A stretch of 64,000 nucleotides of DNA from positions 2,480,001 to 2,544,000 of the forward strand of contig OY820613.1 of the NCBI GenBank assembly GCA_963681975.1, in the 5' to 3' direction. The notes beneath the pieces were generated by a model that did no database searches, was not told the origin of the DNA, and worked only from the letters and a program-made list of their open reading frames with translations. The stretch is from JANELJ01 sp024511395 (lineage in GTDB: Bacteria; Pseudomonadota; Gammaproteobacteria; GRL18). The position numbers and the translations under genes were made by a program. Shown here piece by piece: positions 9,434 to 19,400 of the stretch. Every line of letters begins with the position of its first letter. Positions within the stretch are counted from its first letter, which is position 1.

Positions 9434-10366
9434 TTGGCTTATTTTATTCAATCAGTTGATGAACGTACCAACCTGGCAGGCACTAACCGGCTGGAGGTCC
9501 TTTTATTCAGTCTGGGCAAAGATGATACTACTGACCGGCAGGAAGTTTATGGTATTAATGTATTTAAAGTCAGAGAAGTTATGCAGATGCCTGATATTAC
9601 CCATGCCCCGGATATGCCTGATTCGGTAGAAGGTATGACCAGTCTGCGCGGTACCATGGTGCCAGTGGTTAACCTGCCAAAATTCTGTGGACTGAATATT
9701 TCTAACAAACCGCAGATTTTAATTGTCACCGAATACAATAAACACATGCAGGGTTTTCTGGTGCACTCGGTAGAAAATATTCTGCATCTGCAGTGGAATG
9801 ATATTAAAGTGCCGCCACCAATGATGTCTGATCGCTTAGGCGGACTGGTTACAGCCGTCACTGAACTTCAGGATGGTCGTATTGCCATGATTATGGATGT
9901 GGAAAAAGTACTGGCAGAAACAGCACACTTTGCCCAAGAAGAAAGTTATTTTGAAGAAGTCAGCAGTCTGGATGGTCAGGGTTATACCATTTTATTTGCA
10001 GACGATTCCTCTGTTGCCCGCTCCCAGATAGAACGTACCCTAGATCACATGGGTGTAGCCCATGTCAGTGCCATGAACGGTGCTGAAGCCTGGACCAAGC
10101 TCAAGGAAATTGCTTCCCGGGCAGAAACCACCGGCTTACCGGTTTCTGATTATATTCAGGCTATTCTGACCGATGTCGAGATGCCGGAAATGGATGGTTA
10201 TGTATTAACCATCCATATTAAAAATGATCTGCGTTTTGCCGGTATTCCCGTTATTATGCATTCCTCACTGTCTGCAGAGGCTAATATGTCTCTGGGCCAT
10301 GGTGTCGGTGCGGATGCCTATGTAGCCAAATTTGAAAACCCTTGGAATTATCCAATAAGCTGGTAG
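9434..10366 (+). CDS. cheV: Chemotaxis coupling protein CheV, C-terminus frameshifted
   Basis: CheV joins a CheW-like coupling domain (about residues 10-165) to a receiver domain (about 185-305) and links chemoreceptors to CheA. The receiver has ILFADDSSVARS, the phosphorylatable Asp in AILTDVEMPEMDG, and the HSSLS and AYVAKF segments. The frame starts with TTG 9434 (AYFIQSVDERTNLAG); no in-frame ATG or good ribosome site is near, and an ATG at 9406 is out of frame. At about 10345 an insertion shifts the frame: the family ending NKLVEILKG continues in another frame to a TGA at 10414. A MITE inserted 30 bp upstream. No other chemotaxis gene is in the window, so function is uncertain. Confidence 0.85.
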   Translation: MAYFIQSVDERTNLAGTNRLEVLLFSLGKDDTTDRQEVYGINVFKVREVMQMPDITHAPDMPDSVEGMTSLRGTMVPVVNLPKFCGLNISNKPQILIVTEYNKHMQGFLVHSVENILHLQWNDIKVPPPMMSDRLGGLVTAVTELQDGRIAMIMDVEKVLAETAHFAQEESYFEEVSSLDGQGYTILFADDSSVARSQIERTLDHMGVAHVSAMNGAEAWTKLKEIASRAETTGLPVSDYIQAILTDVEMPEMDGYVLTIHIKNDLRFAGIPVIMHSSLSAEANMSLGHGVGADAYVAKFENPWNYPISW

Positions 10367-10558
10367 AAATTCTTAAGGGCAATGAAACGCCTGCACTGGA
10401 AGATTCCAGTTCCTGATATTGCTGTCTAAACTTCAATCAAACCAGGCTTCCTCCTGTTCGATATTTCAGGAAAAGGGCGGAAGCTTTACCTTTTTCCCAT
10501 AAAACGGTATGTTATTAAATCGTTAATATTTATTACTATCCGGGTAAAAGGACTATTT

Positions 10559-12448
10559 TTGCTACGCATGTCTTTAAAAAAGCAGCCATGTTTCATTTCT
10601 TTGTCTGCATTTTTATTTTTAATACTGTTGTGCTTATTTTACCCGGCCATACCAGCCTGGTCTGCTCCCCAGAAACAGACCTTTAATATTGGTATATTAA
10701 CCCTGCATGCCACACATCAGCATCAGTTAGAAGATTCTCCCTGGCAGCTGACCATTGATCGCCTGAATCAATATTCAAAATATCATTTTAATACCGTATT
10801 TCTGCCTCCAAACAAGCTAACCAATGCTCTAGAAAATGATGAACTGGATTTTATTATTACCGATGCATTCAATTATCTGATTCTGGAAAAAAAGCATGAT
10901 GTGCTACGAATGCTGACCCGTACAGAACTATTTGACGGTGAATACATCAGTTCTGAAGCTTTATCAATTTTTACCATGAACAATAATTCTGAAGTCACCC
11001 GTATTTCCGATCTACAGGGTAAACGCATTGCCCTGCTGGAAAACGAATATTCAACATCCGAACTGTTCCTGGAAAAATTCCTCAATATTCATGATCTGAA
11101 CATTGGAGAAAATGTTGATCTACTGGTCCTTGAGCGTTTCGACCTGACCCAGTCCTGGCTGAAAGAAGGAAAAATTGATGCCCTGATCACCAAGTCCGGC
11201 CTGCTGGAAAAACAACTGGATAAAACCACTCTAGAAACCTTACGTCTGGTATATCCCCGCAGAGGCCGGCATGCTCCATTTCTACACAGCTCGGTACTGG
11301 TACCAGAATGGGCCTTTGCCCGGGCCTGGTTTATTAATGATGAAATTGTCAATCAGATCATTACCATACTGATTAGCCATAAAAAAAATGATCATGTTAA
11401 CTATCTCTCTGAACAGTACCACTGGACTTTTGCCCAGAAATACCATGGCCTTGCTGAATTATTTGCCCTGTCCAGAGAAATGGAAACTGCACAATCCCCT
11501 CCCCCTTCTTCCTTGTCAGTAAAATTAAAGTACTGGCTCAGTTTTCTGATTATCTGTTTCCTGCTGGTTATACTGATCATGTACCTACGTTCTTCCCGGG
11601 ATTTAAATAATCGTCTTAAAACCTCCAAGGAATCCCTAGAGCTGGAGATAAAGGAACGTCAGCACGCCCAAGAACAGGCCCTGACTCACCAGGCCGAACT
11701 GGCTCATGTTGCCCGTTTAAGTACCATGGGAGAAATGGCTTCCGGTCTGGCTCACGAACTGAACCAGCCGCTCTCAGCCATCCATACCTATGTTCAGGGC
11801 TGTATCCGCCTGCTTAAAATGGATAAACATGATCCCGAAGCCATTATTAATGCCCTGCAGCTAACGGCTCAGCAGGCAGATCGGGCCGGTGGGATTATCC
11901 GCCGGCTACGCAGTTTTGTACGTAAAGGGGAATCACATAAAACCTATACGGATATTAATCATATTGTTAATGAAGTCACGGGGTTTCTGGAAAGCCAGTT
12001 ACACAATAAACAGGTTAATCTGACCCTGGATCTGAAAGAAGATCTGCCTCCGGTACTGGCGGATATTATCCAGATTGAGCAGGTTCTAATTAACCTGCTC
12101 AAAAACGGTATTGAAGCCATGTCTGGAAATGAACAGCCTGCTATTACCGTGGTCACTCGAAGAAAGGATAATAAACTTGTTGAATTGTGTGTTATTGACA
12201 GCGGTCACGGAATCAGTGAAGATAAGCTCAAGCAGATTTTTAACCCCTTCTTTACCACCAAAACCAGTGGTATGGGCATGGGGCTATCAATCAGCAGTTC
12301 CATTATCGAGGCTCATGATGGTAAATTATACGCCGAAAATAACCCCGTTAGTGGTGCCCGATTCTGTTTTACACTGCCTGTTACAGAAGAACTGGTTACG
12401 GAACAACCTGTTACAAAAGAGTATTTAGGAAATAATAATAATGAGTGA
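10559..12448 (+). CDS. TtrS-like sensor histidine kinase with periplasmic binding domain
   Basis: This is a membrane sensor kinase of 629 residues. It has a signal/anchor segment (residues 11-36), a PhnD-type periplasmic substrate-binding domain (about 41-310; FNIGILTLHAT, then DLQGKRIALL), a membrane helix (326-343), a short coiled coil, a HisKA domain with His399 in GLAHELNQPLSAIH, and a HATPase domain with NLLKNGIEAM, DSGHGI and TTKTSGMGMGLSIS. The layout matches TtrS, the tetrathionate sensor, and related kinases. TTG 10559 lies six bases after AAAAGGA and is better placed than ATG 10568. It overlaps the response-regulator gene by 8 bp, so the two are co-translated. No tetrathionate reductase genes are visible, so the ligand is unknown. 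Confidence 0.85.
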   Translation: MLRMSLKKQPCFISLSAFLFLILLCLFYPAIPAWSAPQKQTFNIGILTLHATHQHQLEDSPWQLTIDRLNQYSKYHFNTVFLPPNKLTNALENDELDFIITDAFNYLILEKKHDVLRMLTRTELFDGEYISSEALSIFTMNNNSEVTRISDLQGKRIALLENEYSTSELFLEKFLNIHDLNIGENVDLLVLERFDLTQSWLKEGKIDALITKSGLLEKQLDKTTLETLRLVYPRRGRHAPFLHSSVLVPEWAFARAWFINDEIVNQIITILISHKKNDHVNYLSEQYHWTFAQKYHGLAELFALSREMETAQSPPPSSLSVKLKYWLSFLIICFLLVILIMYLRSSRDLNNRLKTSKESLELEIKERQHAQEQALTHQAELAHVARLSTMGEMASGLAHELNQPLSAIHTYVQGCIRLLKMDKHDPEAIINALQLTAQQADRAGGIIRRLRSFVRKGESHKTYTDINHIVNEVTGFLESQLHNKQVNLTLDLKEDLPPVLADIIQIEQVLINLLKNGIEAMSGNEQPAITVVTRRKDNKLVELCVIDSGHGISEDKLKQIFNPFFTTKTSGMGMGLSISSSIIEAHDGKLYAENNPVSGARFCFTLPVTEELVTEQPVTKEYLGNNNNE

Positions 12449-13049
12449 TGATGCTTTAGTCTTTATTATGGATGACGACGAAGCGGTACTGCAATCAACC
12501 GCCTGGTTAATTGAGTCCATTGGTTTAAAAGTTCAAACCTTTATTTCTGCCGATGAATTTCTGGAAAAGTATAATAATGAGTCCGGCTGCATAGTCATGG
12601 ACGTTAGAATGCCCGGCATGAGCGGCCTTGAAGCCCAAGAAGAATTGAAAGAACGGGGTATTAACCTGCCCCTGATTTTTATCACCGGCCACGGTGATGT
12701 CCCCATGACTGTAAGAGCCCTAAAACGCGGTGCTTTTGATTTTATTGAAAAACCCTTTAATGATCAGTTACTTCTTGATGCAGTACAACGTGGATTAAAA
12801 CAGAACAGTGAAGCACGAGAATCCCTGATACAGAACGAATCCATTGACCGGCGTATAGCCTCACTGACGCCCAGAGAACATGAAGTCATGTTAAGAGTAA
12901 CCGAAGGCAAACCCAATAAGGTTATTGCTCATGAACTCAATGTCAGCATCAAGACAGTAGAAGTTCACCGTGCCCGTATGATGGAAAAAATGGAAACCAG
13001 CTCAGTAGCCGAGCTGGTTAAAGTCACTATTCAGGCCAATAACCGTTAA
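12441..13049 (+). CDS. FixJ/TtrR-family response regulator
   Basis: This 202-residue DNA-binding regulator is the partner of the preceding kinase. The receiver domain has the acidic pair in MDDDEA and phosphoacceptor Asp54 in CIVMDVRMPGMSG, with the Thr and Lys of ITGHGD and EKPFND. A C-terminal LuxR-type helix-turn-helix follows (LTPREHEVMLRVTEGKPNK to VEVHRARMMEKM). It overlaps the kinase end by 8 bp (ATGAGTGA region). It probably activates a target operon when the kinase senses its ligand. Its targets are not in this window. Confidence 0.88.
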   Translation: MSDDALVFIMDDDEAVLQSTAWLIESIGLKVQTFISADEFLEKYNNESGCIVMDVRMPGMSGLEAQEELKERGINLPLIFITGHGDVPMTVRALKRGAFDFIEKPFNDQLLLDAVQRGLKQNSEARESLIQNESIDRRIASLTPREHEVMLRVTEGKPNKVIAHELNVSIKTVEVHRARMMEKMETSSVAELVKVTIQANNR

Positions 13050-13358
13050 AGTTAAATCACATTAATTTTAAGTTTTCTGTAACACAGCTATTCCTCCCAG
13101 TTGTGTTTATACGAAACAGGTTTATGTGAAATAGCTCTCAATCACTAACGTTTATATCTGGAACAAAACCAGTTCCATTTTTATAAGCTCTTGTTTCTAT
13201 AGAAATTATTATTTCCTATCAGGGATATCCCCAAGTCTTACAGTAAACAACCCAATTATCCTTTACCAATTGTTCTTTTAAACTAGTCCTAACGCAGTAA
13301 TGGAACACCTGCGGAATTGACAGGGAAGTTTATAGGAGATTTATATAAACCTTAATTG
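13050..13358. other. Gene-free AT-rich stretch
   Basis: About 300 bp between the response regulator and an IS. I see no open frame with recognisable content, no RNA gene and no strong hairpin. It ends in TTAATTG directly against the IS end at 13359. Confidence 0.6.
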
Positions 13359-14856
13359 GTTCAACCTGAATAATACCGTTTTAAGCCTGACATCAAGCCA
13401 GGTTTAAAGCGGCTGATTGTTCTGGTTTGATAAAATATCCCATCAAACCGGAAATAATTTTGAGCCACAAAAGCCGGAGCTTATTGAGGATCTTTCTTAA
13501 GTTATGTCCAGCGGCTACCATAACCACATTAATGGCATCACCGACTGTGCCTTTGAGGTAGCAGCGATCTAAACGGCCATCGTTTTTCATATGACCGATT
13601 TCAGGCTCAATCGCACTGCGCCGTTTTAATGCCTTTTTAATACTTCGGGTAACGCCTCGCTTCTGACCTGAGATAAAAACTTTAGTGTCTTTTACTTCAT
13701 GTCCACGATAACCCCGGTCAACAAAGCAGTGTTCCGGTTGTACGGCTGTAAACTGTTTTATCTGTTCCAGTTGTGGCAGCAAGGTATGTCCATCATAAGG
13801 ATTGCCCGGACAACTTTGAGCGCCAATAACAAAGCCTTCCTTGTTAGTTACCGCAATACTGGTTTTAACACCAAATTCATAAGGCTTATGAGCTTTGCCT
13901 TTACTGATACACTCGACTTCCGGTGCATGTAAACTGTAAAGCTTGTTCTTACTGTGCTGCTCCTGCTCAATCAGTTTCTGAGCCTGTTTTAGAGCTACTT
14001 CAAACAGAGACTGAATATCAACAGAATAGTTGGGCAGTTGTCGTTCAATATCCCGTTTAACACGACCTAAACGGGATTTCAGTTTATTATTCATTTTCTT
14101 CATGCGTTTAAACTGTTTTGCATGAGCATAACGACTGGCCATTAGTACATATTGCGGCCCAACCCGATTATAGTTCTGGCGCAGTTTAATACCGTGCTCT
14201 TTGGACAGTTTAACCAGGTTTTCTCCGGCTTTGTTCAGGAGCTTTGAATCGGTTGGAAAAGCGATGTTCTTTTCCTGTACGGTAGTATCTACCGTGACTT
14301 TCTTTAAACTGCCGGGCTTTATGGTTTTACTCTTTAGTCCGGCTTTAATGGTTTCAATCAGTAATTTTTCACTGCCTGATTTACCCGGCCGGTTACGCCA
14401 TTTGGTCATGGTCACAGGGTGTATAGGCATTTTATGCTGAAAGTATTCTTCACCACAGAAATACTGCCAGTACGGATTTTCTGTCCAGCCTTTTACTACC
14501 TGTTCATCCGATAAATCATGCAGGTGTTTCAGGTAATGCAATCCTGCAATCAATCGAGTGCGTATGGCAGGAGCACCTTTAGTGGATACAAACAGAGCGC
14601 CCCATTCTTTATCAGGACTTTCCCAATCTATGTGTTTTGATAACTTAATCAACTCATGGTTTATGTCCAGCATGTTTTCAAGGCGCATCCTGAACAGGTC
14701 TTCCTGAGGTATTTTTGGCTGTTTCTTTGGCTTCATTCTGGTCTGGAAATTTGCAAGGTAATAAGACTTATTTTACCAAAAACCTGCAAATTTAACACCC
14801 ATAATCAAGAAATATTTCTTTATAAATCAATGCACTATGTTTTATTCAGGGCAGAC
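13359..14856 (-). mobile_element. IS5/IS1182-type element, copy C (complete, 1498 bp)
   Basis: The element runs from GTTCAACCTGAATAA at 13359 to TTATTCAGGGCAGAC ending at 14856, the same length as copies D, E and F. The flanks differ: TAATTG on the left and TAAATA on the right. No target duplication is visible, although the right flank matches the preferred target (TATTTA read on the element's strand). Recombination with another copy or an adjacent deletion is likely. Confidence 0.94.
13393..14736 (-). CDS. IS5/IS1182-family DDE transposase (copy C)
   Basis: An intact 447-residue transposase that cuts and joins the IS ends. It has an N-terminal DUF772-like region (residues 1-130; LSDEQVVKGWTENPYWQYF). 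The DDE core contains VTVDTTVQEKNIAFPTDSK with the first Asp, CFVDRGYRGHE with the second Asp, and IEPEIGHMKNDGRLDRCY with the Glu. A basic linker (residues 205-235) precedes a helical insertion. It is nearly identical to copies E and F, which suggests recent spread. Copies B and D show what inactivated versions look like. Confidence 0.95.
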   Translation of the reverse strand: MKPKKQPKIPQEDLFRMRLENMLDINHELIKLSKHIDWESPDKEWGALFVSTKGAPAIRTRLIAGLHYLKHLHDLSDEQVVKGWTENPYWQYFCGEEYFQHKMPIHPVTMTKWRNRPGKSGSEKLLIETIKAGLKSKTIKPGSLKKVTVDTTVQEKNIAFPTDSKLLNKAGENLVKLSKEHGIKLRQNYNRVGPQYVLMASRYAHAKQFKRMKKMNNKLKSRLGRVKRDIERQLPNYSVDIQSLFEVALKQAQKLIEQEQHSKNKLYSLHAPEVECISKGKAHKPYEFGVKTSIAVTNKEGFVIGAQSCPGNPYDGHTLLPQLEQIKQFTAVQPEHCFVDRGYRGHEVKDTKVFISGQKRGVTRSIKKALKRRSAIEPEIGHMKNDGRLDRCYLKGTVGDAINVVMVAAGHNLRKILNKLRLLWLKIISGLMGYFIKPEQSAALNLA

Positions 14857-14882
14857 TAAATATAAAAATGGGGGGATCATTA

Positions 14883-15223
14883 TGAACAAACGTTGGAACA
14901 GCAGAAAGCCGGTACAACTGGATCTGGTGATCAACTATCCCGCAATTGGACTGCTCAGAGGTAAAGCAACCAATATCAGTCACGACGGTATGTTTATAGA
15001 AACGGCCGTGGCATCTCTATCACATTATTCAGACATAGAAATTACCCTGAACATGCACTCTTTATCATAGATCCCGATACAGATCCCGGCGATTGTTATT
15101 CACAATAGTGGCAAAGGTATTGGCATTATGTTCAGAAATTCTCCATCTGAACATAAAAACACGCTGGCTAACGGGGTAATCCCCTCATTTATAAAGCAAT
15201 TCATAAATAGAGGTTTTGCATAA
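14883..15223 (+). pseudogene. PilZ-domain protein, frameshifted
   Basis: ATG 14883 follows a GGGGGGAT stretch and begins MNKRWNSRKPVQLDLVINYP. The PilZ signature follows: an N-terminal R-K motif and NISHDGMFIET, a variant of the NxSxxG c-di-GMP-binding loop. The frame meets TAG at 15068. The remaining PilZ strands (VIHNSGKGIGIMF) continue in another frame to TAA at 15221-15223, so one indel lies near 15070. The last 17 codons overlap a palindromic repeat (15173-15364), so the C-terminus itself comes from inserted repeat DNA. An IS ends 26 bp upstream, probably removing the promoter. Confidence 0.8.
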
Positions 15224-15364
15224 GTCTTATCCACATATCCATAGGTCTGCCTGTTGGTGAGACCTTCAGGTTTATCTCACTGACAGGCCTGGCCTGTGGG
15301 TATGTGGATAAGACGGTTTAAATTGTTTTCTAACAGGCTAAAACCAATTTTTGCCTGGGTGGTA
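15173..15364. repeat. Palindromic repeat family 2, copy 1
   Basis: A 192-bp segment almost identical, in inverted orientation, to 45416-45574 plus 47079-47109. It starts with the palindrome GGGGTAATCCCC (15173-15184) and ends in TTGCCTGGGTGGTA. The core 15224-15314 is a long hairpin: GTCTTATCCACATATCC pairs with the complement near 15314, with a loop around CCTTCAGGTTTA. It is non-coding apart from the PilZ tail. The second copy shows what it looks like after an IS landed in it. Confidence 0.88.
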
Positions 15365-15476
15365 TGGGGGTTATTCAGCAACTGCTTAACCAGCAGCAGG
15401 AAAATCCTCAGAAGTGGGCCTGTTAAGACACTATTTCCATACTGCCACTGGCTAAGGGCTTCTACAGGCTAAAGGC

Positions 15477-15779
15477 TTATTCCGGCTGTTTTTTCTCATG
15501 AATCACTCTTAGCCGGGTACCATGCTCCAGAGACAGTAGTATTTCCCAGGCCAGTATGTTCAATGGAAAATAGGTTCCGAATATTTTTGCAGCATCTATG
15601 CTGCAGCCATCCAGAAGCGACCCTCTCAAATCAATGCCTCTTAAATCCAGAGAACGGAAGTCACAGCCTTTTAAATTACAGTATTCACCAGACTGTTTTT
15701 TAGCATTAAACTCCTCAATCTTTCCCTCTCTGATAAGCTGATACATGGGATCATTAGAAATTGCAAGACCTTTTGTCAT
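15477..15779 (-). CDS. Pentapeptide-repeat protein
   Basis: A 100-residue cytosolic protein. An N-terminal helix (PMYQLIREGKIEEFNAKKQSG) is followed by right-handed beta-helix repeats of the A(D/N)LxG type (CNLKGCDFRSLDLRGIDLRGS). It ends in a conserved-looking tail, EILLSLEHGTRLR. Related proteobacterial proteins that I recall have more pentapeptide turns between the two parts, so one or two turns may have been lost here. The function of this family is not known. ATG 15779 is followed directly by TKGLAISNDP. The gene is flanked by palindromic repeat DNA and a DUF2835 remnant, and its frame is clean. Confidence 0.72.
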   Translation of the reverse strand: MTKGLAISNDPMYQLIREGKIEEFNAKKQSGEYCNLKGCDFRSLDLRGIDLRGSLLDGCSIDAAKIFGTYFPLNILAWEILLSLEHGTRLRVIHEKKQPE

Positions 15780-15829
15780 CGTTTTATTCCATTATATTAT
15801 TTGTAATATAGCCTAAAGCAAGCATAGCC

Positions 15830-16054
15830 TTAATTAGAAATTCTTTCCTCCCACACCAGTTTGTTATTATCATCATAAATCACCCTGAAACTGCCGTTAA
15901 CACCGGACTGATCCACAAACTTTTGCAGAGTACCTACCGGTAGTTGTACCACCTTACCTTCCGTCGTAGTAACCAGAATGGAATCAACCATTCCCTGATA
16001 ATACTGCAGATATTCCTAGGCACTTATGGCAACATGAAAACGTATTTCATTCAT
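15830..16054 (-). pseudogene. DUF2835-family small protein with an in-frame TAG
   Basis: Read on the minus strand from ATG at 16052-16054, 74 codons give MNEIRFHVAISA, a TAG (16016-16018), then EYLQYYQGMVDSILV, a basic-strand region and FRVIYDDNNKLVWEERI, ending TAA at 15830. This matches the DUF2835 family of about 70 residues in length and layout. The only lesion is the TAG at codon 13, where Gln or a similar residue is expected. It could be a fresh nonsense mutation or, less likely, read-through. The family has no known function. Confidence 0.72.
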
Positions 16055-16237
16055 TTTTTAATTTTCTAACAATGCAACCTGATGACAAATGTTAAATAAA
16101 CATCAAATTTTGAAATTAATTAAAATTTTTGTTGTATTTTAATCTTTTTTGACTACAGTACACAGTATCTTTAAACATTGCTATTTTAGTATCTAACAAT
16201 AACTGACAATATCGGTTATTCATCAGGGAGTTTTAAT

Positions 16238-16444
16238 ATGAAAATGCAGGACATTCGTAAAATCGCCAAACAGAAAGGCATTCCATCCAGTAAGTACAAC
16301 AAAGTTACTCTGGTAAGAAAAATCCAGACTACTGAGGGCAACTTTGACTGTTTTGCCTCTGCGGTTAATAGTTATTGTGATCAGCCTAAGTGCATCTGGC
16401 AGGATGACTGTTTTAAACTGGCCAAAAAGGCCGTCAGTCACTAA
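16238..16444 (+). CDS. Small SAP-domain protein
   Basis: A 68-residue protein with a SAP-like helix-extended loop-helix at residues 1-32 (MQDIRKIAKQKGIPSSKYNKVTLVRKIQ). A short cysteine-bearing tail follows (CFASAVNSYCDQPKCIWQDDCFKLAKK). SAP motifs bind nucleic acid, and small proteobacterial proteins of this layout are known but uncharacterised. GGGAG lies 8 bases before ATG 16238. The gene has a 200-bp AT-rich upstream region and ends 30 bp from the convergent hrpA end. The frame is intact. Confidence 0.75.
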   Translation: MKMQDIRKIAKQKGIPSSKYNKVTLVRKIQTTEGNFDCFASAVNSYCDQPKCIWQDDCFKLAKKAVSH

Positions 16445-16474
16445 GCCATCTAAGCTCAGAACAATTCAAATCAT

Positions 16475-19400
16475 TCAGAGTATCTGCTGCAATTTTTTCT
16501 CCAGCCGTTTCACCGAAACCGGCTGGCAGGTTTTAAGTTCCTGAGCGAACAGGGATATTCTCAACTCTTCAATTAACCAGCGAAATTCCGTTAATTCCGG
16601 CCAGGAAAAATATATTTCAGCCGGACTATTTTTATCGGTTTTTAGCTGTTCAATACGATTCTGATATTTTTCCCATAAGGGTGTGATCTGAGCCTGATTC
16701 AGGGTATCACGACGATAATCATTGCGGGCTTTTTCCAGACGCAGTTGCATACCCTTAAAATATCGGGGCAGTCGTTTAAGCCACTGCATCGGCGTCTGTG
16801 CCACAAAGCCGGGATAAACCAGCTGCTTTTGCTGGGCTTTAATATCAGCTATGGTTTTAACCAGATTAAACGGTATATTGCCCTTCAGGGTTTTAGACAG
16901 TTTCTGCGCCTCCTGCAGGATATTCAGCAATGCACCCATAAGTTCAGTGCCATCTTCAGTCTCCAGCTCCGACTGCAGTATAGACAACAATTGTTCAAAC
17001 TGCTGTCGGCTGCGGATCTGGTGCAACTGTGTTACTGACTCAATAGTCCCCTGCTGCAGAATCTTTCGAAGCGCATTGACCAGCAGTGCCTGTATAATAT
17101 CCAGCCTGAGTATCTGACAGGAGCCAAAAGCCGCAAATAATAAACAGGCCTTATTAATATCCGGCAATTGTTTCTGCAGCACCTTTAACTGTGGCTGCAA
17201 GGCCAGAAACAGCAGTCTATAGACACCCTGGGCATGATTAATCCGGGCAGTTTCAGCCTGGTCAAACAACTTGATGGACACACTGTCCTGCTGATCCTGC
17301 AAAGCCGGATACAATGTCATAAGCAGGCCGTGACGGTCAATTTCCATTTGCTCATCCAGACTATCAAAATCCCAGTCCTTAATCCCCTGACGCTCTATGG
17401 AATCCTCCACCACAGCATCTAGCTGCGCCATGGCCTTATCGGACCACTGCTGTTTTAATTGCTGGAAATTTCGGGACGAATCCAGTTCCTGGCCATTATT
17501 ATCAATCAGCCTGAAATTCATTTTCAGATGTTCCGGTATTTTAGTATCAAAGTCGGCATGAATGGTTTTAGACATTTCATATTCCAGCTGATTGGCCAGG
17601 GTATAAGACAGCCTGGATTTTAAAAACTCCACCAGAGTCGGTACCAGTTCACCTTCACGGTAGGGTACAGCTTCCAGAAAGGCCGTTACAGTATCGGGTA
17701 CCGGCACAAACTGTTTGCGGATCACCTTGGGCAACGCCCGGATCAGCAGGGTAATTTTTTCCCGGATCAACCCCGGCACCAGCCAGTCAAATACCGATTC
17801 ATCTAGCTGGTTAATCACGGCCAGGGGCAGGATCACCGTTACACCGTCCAAGGCATGACCGGGCAGAAAATGATATTCCAGCGGCAGCTGCAGATCCCCG
17901 CTTTGAATATAGGGCGGATAAAGTTTGTCTGAAATATGATCAAAATCTTTCTTTAACAGGTCTTCCTGCTGCAGAAACAGGTAGTCAGGCTGATCCTTTT
18001 CAACTTTCCGGCGCCATTGTTCAAAGGCAGAACGGGAGTAAATATAATGTTCTTCTTTACCCTGCTGCTGCAGATCATGGCGAATGCGCTGCTGGTAAAA
18101 CTCAAAAATCACCAGATCATCCACCAGTAGATCCTTACGTCTGGACTTATGCTCAAGATGTTCCAGTTCCCTGATTAGAGCCAGATTATGCTGGATAAAA
18201 GGCGGGGGTTTCCGGTTATTATCCCGGTATTCACCAGTGACCAGTGCATCGCGGATAAAAATTTCCTGAGCGGCCTCAGGATCAATGGGTCCGTAATTTA
18301 CTTTCTTTTTTGGATTAATTGTTAAACCATATAAGCTGACTCTGGACCAAGCTGAGACCTGCCCGCTTTTTGCTTCCCAGAATGGGGCAAAATAATGGTG
18401 CTTTAGCAGATGCCGGGTCTGCTGCTCCAGCCAGGCCGGTTCAATACCGGCCACAATGCGGGCATAAACGGCTGAGGTTTCCACAATTTCTGCGGCCATA
18501 ATCCATTTGGGTTTGCTTTTATAGAGTCTGGAACCGGGGAAAATACCAAAACGCATATTCCTGGCCCCGAGATAATTATTTTTATCTTCCCTAAAGCCGA
18601 TATTACCCAGAAAACCGGTGAGCAAAGCCTGATGAACAGCGGCATAATCCAGACGTTTATCATCATCTGAAAACAGTTCATTGTCTGCCACATCGGGGAG
18701 CTTATTAAAGCGAAATTTCAATTCCCGGGTCTGGGTATAAAGCTGCTGATACAGCTCTCGCCATTCCCGCATACGCATAAAGGATAAAAAATGGCTCCGA
18801 CAGTATTTTCGCAGTTTATTTTGCGACAGATGCCGTCGCTGTGCTTCATAACGAAACCATAAATTCAGATAAGTGATAAAATCCGACTGTTTACTGGCAT
18901 ACTGATTATGTTTTTCATCGGCCGCCTGCTGTTTGTCTGCGGGGCGTTCACGGGGATCCTGACAGCTCAGTGCTGAAGCAATAATTAATACCTCAGACAG
19001 TACCCCCTGTTTTTCTGCTGCTATAATCACCCGCCCTATTCGAGGATCCACCGACAGACGGGACAGGGAACGGCCAATGGCCGTCAGGCGGCGCTGCGGG
19101 GTTATCGCCCCTAACTGCTCCAGCAGTAAAAAACCATCATTGATCTGTTTAGCCGAAGGTTTTTCCAGAAACGGAAAGGCCTTGATGTCTCCAAGGTGCA
19201 GCGACAGCATCTGTAGAATTACCTGAGCCAGATTGGTTCTTAGCAATTCCGGTTCGGTAAAGGCTGGCCACTGATTATGATCCTCTTCACTGTACAGACG
19301 AATCGCCACCCCATCACTGACCCGGCCACAACGACCGCTACGTTGACGGGCAGATGCCTGGGATATTTTTTCAATGGGCAGACGCTGGATTTTGTGGCGG

